Assembly: GCA_023144145.1 (NCBI GenBank)
Contig: JAGLGG010000153.1
Location: 1 to 10,394, forward strand
Direction of reading: 5' to 3'
Source: Anaerolineales bacterium
Lineage (GTDB): Bacteria; Chloroflexota; Anaerolineae; Anaerolineales; E44-bin32
DNA: 10,394 nt
Numbering within the stretch: position 1 is the stretch's first letter; every line of letters begins with the position of its first letter. Positions 6,569-10,394 of this stretch are shown here, in pieces. A program made the position numbers and the translations under genes. The notes beneath the pieces are model-generated. The model was given only the letters and a program-made list of their open reading frames with translations. It was not told where the DNA came from and did not search any database.

Positions 6569-6619
6569 ACTATGCCTGTTGGATTCCTGCAAACTTCAAC
6601 ATCCCACTCCTCCCCCCCA

Positions 6620-6628
6620 TGATAGAAT
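6620..6628 (+). promoter_or_regulatory. Extended -10 promoter, apparently leaderless, for the sulfur-relay operon
   Basis: TGATAGAAT is an extended -10 whose last base is six bases before the cysteine desulfurase ATG at 6635. Transcription would begin at or next to that A. There is no ribosome-binding site in the pyrimidine-rich sequence before it, which fits leaderless translation. Confidence 0.5.
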
Positions 6629-6634
6629 CCCGCT

Positions 6635-7798
6635 ATGCAGAAACCGAGCACCTACCTTGACTACGCTGCCTCAACACCTGTTGAGCCAAGAGTGTTGGAT
6701 GCCATGCTTCCATACTTCAGTGAGCAATATGGGAATCCATCCGCAGTGCACATTTGGGGGCAGAAGGCAGAGAACGCGGTCGAGAGAAGCAGAGAAAAAA
6801 TTGCCACAATACTTGACTGTAAACCAAATGAAATTGTATTCACCAGTTGTGGTTCCGAAAGTGATAACCTTGCTCTGCGTGGTGTCGCGCTCGAAGCACG
6901 CGAAACAAAAAATGCAAGACATATCCTTATAACGCCAGTTGAACACCATGCCGTCCTAAATACGGCAAAAGATTTAGAACATCTGCATGGTTTTGAAGTT
7001 GAATTCCTCGAAGTGGATTCACTCGGCCTTGTTTCCCCTGAAGATCTAACCTCGAAAATTAGGTCCGATACAGCACTTGTGTCCATCATTTTTGCAAATA
7101 ATGAAATTGGGACGATAAACGATGTGCATGCCTTGGGAGACATTTGCCAATCTAAGAATGTTCCACTCCATACAGATGCGGTTCAAGCTGCAAGCCAGCT
7201 CTCGATGAAGGTGAATGAGCTAAACGTCCAGTTGCTTTCGCTAGGCGCGCACAAGTTTTATGGTCCGAAAGGGATTGGGGCATTATATGTTCGCTCAGGC
7301 ATCAATATCTCTCCATCCCAAACGGGCGGAGGCCAGGAATTTGGATTGCGAGCAGGGACGTCGAACGTACCACTCATTGTGGGGATGGCAGAAGCCTTTG
7401 AGATAACAAATGCTACTCGTACGGATCATAACGAGAAATACAGGAAATTACGCGACCGACTGCTCAGCTCGATCCCGAACCTTGTCCCTGATTCGCGGAT
7501 CACCGGTCACCCAATCCATCGGTTACCAAACCACGCCTCATTCGTTTTTAGAGGGGTGGATGGGAATCAATTGCTCGCCGCTTTAGACGCTGCAGGCTTC
7601 GGATGCTCTTCTGGTTCAGCATGTAAGACTGGAGACCCAACACCCTCGGATGTTTTATTAGCAATTGGGCTTCCCGCACAATGGGCGCTTGGGTCGCTGA
7701 GAGTAACTGTTGGACGAAGCACTCAAGATGAGGATATTGAGCATTTCTTGGGGGTTCTCCCGGCGATCATCGAGCAACTGCGCAAGGTGAATTCGTGA
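6635..7798 (+). CDS. Cysteine desulfurase (IscS/NifS group)
   Basis: This 387-residue PLP enzyme of aminotransferase class V converts cysteine to alanine and holds the sulfur as an enzyme persulfide. Visible landmarks are YLDYAASTP near the N-terminus, GSESDNLAL, His104 in VEHHAV, Asp181 in HTDAVQAA, the PLP lysine Lys207 in SLGAHKFYGPKG, and the mobile-loop catalytic cysteine Cys330 in CSSGSAC. The loop form and length match group I enzymes. The stop overlaps the start of mnmA, and no IscU or IscR gene is in view. The likely job is therefore to give sulfur directly to MnmA, as YrvO does in Bacillus subtilis; a general role in Fe-S assembly is also possible. The ATG lies seven bases after a -10 element and has no ribosome-binding site. 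Naming it iscS or nifS would be arbitrary. Confidence 0.93.
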   Translation: MQKPSTYLDYAASTPVEPRVLDAMLPYFSEQYGNPSAVHIWGQKAENAVERSREKIATILDCKPNEIVFTSCGSESDNLALRGVALEARETKNARHILITPVEHHAVLNTAKDLEHLHGFEVEFLEVDSLGLVSPEDLTSKIRSDTALVSIIFANNEIGTINDVHALGDICQSKNVPLHTDAVQAASQLSMKVNELNVQLLSLGAHKFYGPKGIGALYVRSGINISPSQTGGGQEFGLRAGTSNVPLIVGMAEAFEITNATRTDHNEKYRKLRDRLLSSIPNLVPDSRITGHPIHRLPNHASFVFRGVDGNQLLAALDAAGFGCSSGSACKTGDPTPSDVLLAIGLPAQWALGSLRVTVGRSTQDEDIEHFLGVLPAIIEQLRKVNS

Positions 7799-8859
7799 CG
7801 AACCATCGGCGAATCGCTGTTGCGATGAGCGGGGGCGTCGACAGCTCTGTTGCTGCGGCGCTCCTTGTCGAGCGGGGCGAAGAAGTCTTTGGAATCATGA
7901 TGCGCTTGTGGAGCGACGATGGGCTTGAAAACCGCTGTTGTTCATCTGCAGATCTTGCGCGTGCTAAACAAGTCGCTCGACAACTCGACATTCCTTTCTA
8001 CGTTCTCGATGCCAAAAAGCAATTCAAGGATAGAGTCGTTGATTATTTTATCGACGGATATTCAAATGGCATAACACCCAACCCTTGTATTGAATGCAAC
8101 CGCTCGATACGTTGGGATTTTTTATTCCAGCATATCCAGGTTATGGGAGCTACTCACCTTGCCACGGGACATTATGCCCGCATAAATCAAGATGATTCAG
8201 AATATCGGATTCTCCGAGCGGCTGATAAGGACAAGGATCAATCTTATGTCTTGAGCATCCTTAATCAGGAACTACTCGCAAAAACCCTTCTTCCTCTAGG
8301 AGAATATCAAAAATCCGAAGTGAGATCAGTTGCTCGTTCATTCAAGCTTCCAATAGCGGAGCGACCGGATAGCCAGGACCTTTGCTTTATCGGATCCAAT
8401 GATTATCGGGAATTTCTTGACAGACATGATCCTTCACTTTCAAAGCCAGGTCCAATCCGCAATTCTGAAGGAACGGTCTTAGGAGAACATCAAGGCTTGT
8501 TTGCTTATACAATTGGACAAAGGAAGGGCATTGGTCTCTCGATGCCTGTGCCCCAATTCGTTCTCACAAAGGATCAAAATACGAATACTCTAATTGTTGG
8601 GCCAAAGGAATTGCTCGGCGTTTCTTCTTTTTGTGTGAACAAGGTGAACTGGGTTTCCGGAATCCGTCCCAAAAACCTAAATAGTGTAAATGTACAGATA
8701 CGATATAGGGCGAAAGAAACGCAAGCGAAATTGACCATCGAGGATGCGAATGAAGCACATGTTGAACTCAACGCACCTCTGTCGGATATCACACCTGGTC
8801 AATTAGCTGTTTTTTACGAAGGCGAAATATGTCTGGGTGGAGGAATAATCCAAGCATGA
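7795..8859 (+). CDS. mnmA: tRNA-specific 2-thiouridylase MnmA
   Basis: The 354-residue enzyme adenylates C2 of U34 in the tRNAs for Lys, Glu and Gln and replaces the oxygen with sulfur. The PP-loop is SGGVDSS at 12-18. NPCIECN at 95-101 gives Cys97 and Cys100, the latter at the position of the usual catalytic cysteine. DSQDLCFIG gives Cys196, the second catalytic cysteine. ATGHYAR and KDQSYVLS are further family blocks, and the C-terminal beta-barrel runs from about 250 to the end (GQRKGIGL, GQLAVFYEGEICLGGGII). Cys97 replaces the Asp of the E. coli NPDILCN motif, and Cys47-Cys48 (RCCSSADLARA) are extra. The GTG start overlaps the previous stop as GTGA, with AAGGTGA four bases upstream, so translation is probably coupled to the cysteine desulfurase. 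Confidence 0.95.
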   Translation: MTNHRRIAVAMSGGVDSSVAAALLVERGEEVFGIMMRLWSDDGLENRCCSSADLARAKQVARQLDIPFYVLDAKKQFKDRVVDYFIDGYSNGITPNPCIECNRSIRWDFLFQHIQVMGATHLATGHYARINQDDSEYRILRAADKDKDQSYVLSILNQELLAKTLLPLGEYQKSEVRSVARSFKLPIAERPDSQDLCFIGSNDYREFLDRHDPSLSKPGPIRNSEGTVLGEHQGLFAYTIGQRKGIGLSMPVPQFVLTKDQNTNTLIVGPKELLGVSSFCVNKVNWVSGIRPKNLNSVNVQIRYRAKETQAKLTIEDANEAHVELNAPLSDITPGQLAVFYEGEICLGGGIIQA

Positions 8860-9143
8860 CAATACAAAGCTTGCTTCTAGGGTGGCTCATAGCTTCAGCG
8901 TGCGGCGCTCTTTTTCACCTTCTCCGAGGTGACCGTCTGCCGCGCATGGTGCTGTATCTGATAACAGCCTGGGGAGCGTTTTTTATCGGCCACTTTATTA
9001 GTGAGCTGTTGGATTGGAATTTCATGCGCGTTGGAACTCTAAATCTGTTCCCTGCATTACTCGCAACTTTCATCGGTTTGTTTGCAGCAAGCATTCTTGC
9101 TGGTCCTCAACAGAAGAAAAAGCGTAAACGGAAAAGACCGTAA
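8856..9143 (+). CDS. Small three-TM protein with polybasic C-terminus
   Basis: The 95-residue protein starts at the ATG that overlaps the mnmA stop as ATGA, with GGAGGAA about ten bases upstream. An in-frame start 27 bases earlier lies inside mnmA and has no such support. Three hydrophobic helices are predicted, at about 5-20, 31-50 and 62-82. A cytoplasmic-looking tail KKKRKRKRP follows. The Gly/Ala-rich helices recall small GlsB/YeaQ-like membrane proteins, but I would not assign the family. I do not recognise a function. Its tight position at the end of the cysteine desulfurase-mnmA operon suggests co-expression; the basic tail could bind lipid headgroups or RNA, which is speculation. Confidence 0.75.
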   Translation: MTIQSLLLGWLIASACGALFHLLRGDRLPRMVLYLITAWGAFFIGHFISELLDWNFMRVGTLNLFPALLATFIGLFAASILAGPQQKKKRKRKRP

Positions 9144-9167
9144 ACTAATTCTGGATCCTTATTTGTT

Positions 9168-10223
9168 ATGTTTCGCCTAACCACCTCACGCATTAGAGAA
9201 CTCATCCGTACGATTTCATTCTCAGCAATTACATTGTTTATATTGACGTCATGCGCCACACCGACTCAATCTATTGTCACCCAAATTCCGGTTACGCCAA
9301 TAAATACACCTACACCCACCGTTCAGCCCTCTCCCACGCCCATAATCCCCCAAGTTGTCTTTATCGCTGATGAAAATGATGCTCACAGGATAAATGACCC
9401 AGTCCGATCGACTCTCATATCACTTACAGAGCAAGATGGATGGCGTCTGGAAGAGATGGACTTTGTGCCAACGGAATTAGATATTAACGTAGTTAAGGTG
9501 GTAGTTGTAATCCAGCCAGATCCAGCCATCAGCGAGTTATCAAGCACATATCCTGAAATTAAATTCATTGCTATTGGGTCAGAAAACCTCGAGCGGCGTG
9601 ATAATCTCAGTTTGTTAGGGCCAGATGGATTCCGCCAGGATCAGCTCGCATTTTTGGCAGGCTATTTATCGGCGGTACTAACCTTTGACTGGCGAATTGG
9701 AGCAATTTCCGATGTCCCGCTAGAGACTCGCCCAATCATAGACAATAGTTTTTCGAATGGCATGAAATTTTACTGTGGATTATGTCTACTCTCCTATCCT
9801 CCCTTCCACACCTATCCAATGGATGCCTTTATCGGATCGGAAGATCCAGAGCAAGAATGGTTAGTTGGTGCAGATTTCATGCTCTCAAACTCGGTGGATA
9901 CAGTATTTTTTTATGCTCATGAAATAAATCTTTCCGTAGCTTCACTTCTAACAGAAAATGATGTATTGCTCTTGGGTGTAACTTCTCCACCTGAATCGCT
10001 TAAATCGAGCTGGATTGCTACTCTCAAGATGTCTCCTGAACTAGTCCTTGAGTCTCGCTGGGATGATGTATTAAATAATGACGGCGGTTGGGTTGAACCA
10101 ATTCCAATTACTTTAGAGGACATAAACACTGAGTTATTAAGCGAGGGTAAGCAACGGTTTTTCGAAAAATTACTGTTTGATGTATTAGCTGGATTCGTCG
10201 AACCATCTGCGATCTCACCCTAG
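9168..10223 (+). CDS. BMP/PnrA-like lipoprotein (probable substrate-binding protein)
   Basis: The 351-residue protein has a basic N-terminus, a hydrophobic segment and a lipobox LTSC with Cys29 as the lipidated residue. A Thr/Pro-rich linker (about 30-62, with TPTPT and PSPTP) would act as a stalk from the membrane. The globular part begins at PQVVFIAD and shows features of the basic membrane protein (BMP/PnrA-like) periplasmic-binding fold: EIKFIAIG, then FRQDQLAFLAGYLSAVLTFDWRIGAISD (about 155-182), then VDTVFFYA. BMP proteins usually bind nucleosides or similar ligands for an ABC importer. No transporter gene lies in view, so binding or sensing without transport is possible. An exported CGLC (Cys203, Cys206) could form a disulfide. 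The start is 24 bases after the preceding gene, with a weak GGAT as ribosome-binding site. A strong terminator follows. Confidence 0.75.
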   Translation: MFRLTTSRIRELIRTISFSAITLFILTSCATPTQSIVTQIPVTPINTPTPTVQPSPTPIIPQVVFIADENDAHRINDPVRSTLISLTEQDGWRLEEMDFVPTELDINVVKVVVVIQPDPAISELSSTYPEIKFIAIGSENLERRDNLSLLGPDGFRQDQLAFLAGYLSAVLTFDWRIGAISDVPLETRPIIDNSFSNGMKFYCGLCLLSYPPFHTYPMDAFIGSEDPEQEWLVGADFMLSNSVDTVFFYAHEINLSVASLLTENDVLLLGVTSPPESLKSSWIATLKMSPELVLESRWDDVLNNDGGWVEPIPITLEDINTELLSEGKQRFFEKLLFDVLAGFVEPSAISP

Positions 10224-10273
10224 AGTTCAGTCCAACATAATTCTTTAGACAGGATAGATAAAGAACGAAACAC

Positions 10274-10306
10274 TAAGATGGCAGCTTGTCAATAGCTGCC
10301 ATCTTA
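10274..10306. terminator. Intrinsic terminator, 13-bp perfect stem, probably bidirectional
   Basis: TAAGATGGCAGCT (10274-10286) pairs with AGCTGCCATCTTA (10294-10306) around a 7-base loop. The rightward T-tract is short (TTATT) and the leftward one weaker. It stands 50 bases after the lipoprotein stop and 22 bases after the stop of the convergent gene, so it probably serves both. Confidence 0.75.
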
Positions 10307-10328
10307 TTCGTCAACTTAATCGGTAGGG

Positions 10329-10394
10329 CTAACTGGCTGGAGCCCAAACAATTGTTTCAGGTTTAAAAGTTGCCCAGGCAAACCAGAAATGCTC
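10329..10394 (-). CDS. C-terminal end of a minus-strand gene, possibly DUF3179 family
   Basis: Reading leftward from the window edge gives 21 sense codons and a TAG: EHFWFAWATFKPETIVWAPAS. The FWFAWA-F-P-T pattern resembles the C-terminus I know from DUF3179 proteins, secreted or periplasmic proteins of unknown function. The fragment is too short for certainty. The convergent terminator placed just after its stop supports a real gene. Confidence 0.45.
   Translation of the reverse strand, partial: EHFWFAWATFKPETIVWAPAS

Larger units (their letters stand above)
6336..6570. ncRNA. Candidate structured non-coding RNA or structured repeat (unknown family)
   Basis: Complementary segments are nested. 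From outside in they are TTGGtCTGACGC (6389-6400) with 6531-6541 (11 pairs, one bulge, one G-U), TTGGGTA (6420-6426) with TACCCAA (6517-6523), and GGaAGaGGCAGAG (6428-6440) with CTCTGCCgCTcCC (6481-6493; 11 of 13 paired). This builds one long irregular hairpin with an asymmetric internal loop of 19 versus 7 bases. Two local hairpins stand before it (6336-6359 and 6359-6382). As an alternative pairing, GTAACCC (6357-6363) matches GGGTTAC (6564-6570), closing the whole region. The strand is not known. The shape recalls 6S-type RNAs, but I see no defining sequence, and no clear promoter or T-run terminator bounds it. It could also be a palindromic repeat family. Confidence 0.35.
6168..6634. other. 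467-base intergenic region between divergent eno and cysteine desulfurase genes
   Basis: This is the only long gap between genes. The first part, about 6190-6330, carries the enolase promoter and otherwise nothing I can name. The part from 6336 to 6570 is dense in inverted repeats (listed separately). The last part has a pyrimidine-rich run (CTCCTCCCCCCC near 6608-6618) and the cysteine desulfurase -10. Open frames of 77-153 codons cross the gap on both strands, but they cut through the hairpins and the neighbouring genes and have no ribosome-binding site or family likeness, so I do not call them. No tRNA, tmRNA, RNase P or SRP RNA signature was found. Confidence 0.7.

Noticed and set aside
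6168..6634. tRNA, tmRNA, RNase P RNA or SRP RNA gene in the gap.
   Set aside because: None of the conserved sequences (TTCGAnnC arm, tmRNA ends, GAGGAAAGTC, the GGAA/AGCAGCC SRP core) occurs on either strand.
6471..6932. 153-codon plus-strand frame starting in the gap and running into the cysteine desulfurase gene.
   Set aside because: It overlaps the desulfurase gene in another frame and the structured region, with no coding features.

Overview
The window looks like an ordinary chromosomal stretch of a bacterium of moderate GC content, most likely a member of the Chloroflexota (Anaerolineae-like). That assignment is an inference from several clues: a mevalonate-pathway decarboxylase in a bacterium, a lipoprotein with a Thr/Pro-rich linker after its lipobox, a cysteine desulfurase directly coupled to mnmA without isc genes, and TGnTATAAT (extended -10) promoters, one of them placed as for a leaderless mRNA. 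No phage, insertion sequence, CRISPR array, rRNA or tRNA gene was seen.

Layout. Positions 1-377 hold the 3' end of a mevalonate (di)phosphate decarboxylase gene. It is followed by a promoter and rseP (440-1486, intramembrane site-2 protease), a HEAT-repeat protein (1512-2468) and an AEC-family permease (2465-3385) whose TTG start overlaps the HEAT-protein stop. Convergent to these is radC on the minus strand (3401-4093). RadC and a short two-TM, double-zinc-ribbon protein (4279-4803) diverge from a region holding a perfect 9-bp dyad and promoter-like sequences. Enolase (4851-6149, minus) converges on the zinc-ribbon gene.

The only long non-coding gap is 6168-6634, between the divergent enolase and cysteine desulfurase genes. 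It is rich in palindromes. Three sets of complementary segments are nested inside one another (6389-6400/6531-6541, 6420-6426/6517-6523, 6428-6440/6481-6493), next to two strong local hairpins and two copies of CCCCCGGGGG. This is the best candidate in the window for something undescribed: a structured non-coding RNA or a structured repeat. I could not match it to any RNA family I know.

Positions 6635-9143 form a compact operon: cysteine desulfurase, mnmA (GTGA overlap) and a small three-TM protein with a polybasic tail (ATGA overlap). The first two genes are expected to provide sulfur mobilisation and 2-thiolation of U34 in tRNA. A BMP/PnrA-like lipoprotein follows (9168-10223), then a perfect 13-bp hairpin terminator (10274-10306). 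At the right edge is the last 21 codons of a minus-strand gene whose C-terminus resembles DUF3179 proteins.

Three gene starts were moved inward from the longest open frame because a good ribosome-binding site or a promoter decides them (radC, zinc-ribbon protein, enolase). The small membrane protein was moved to the ATG overlapping the mnmA stop.
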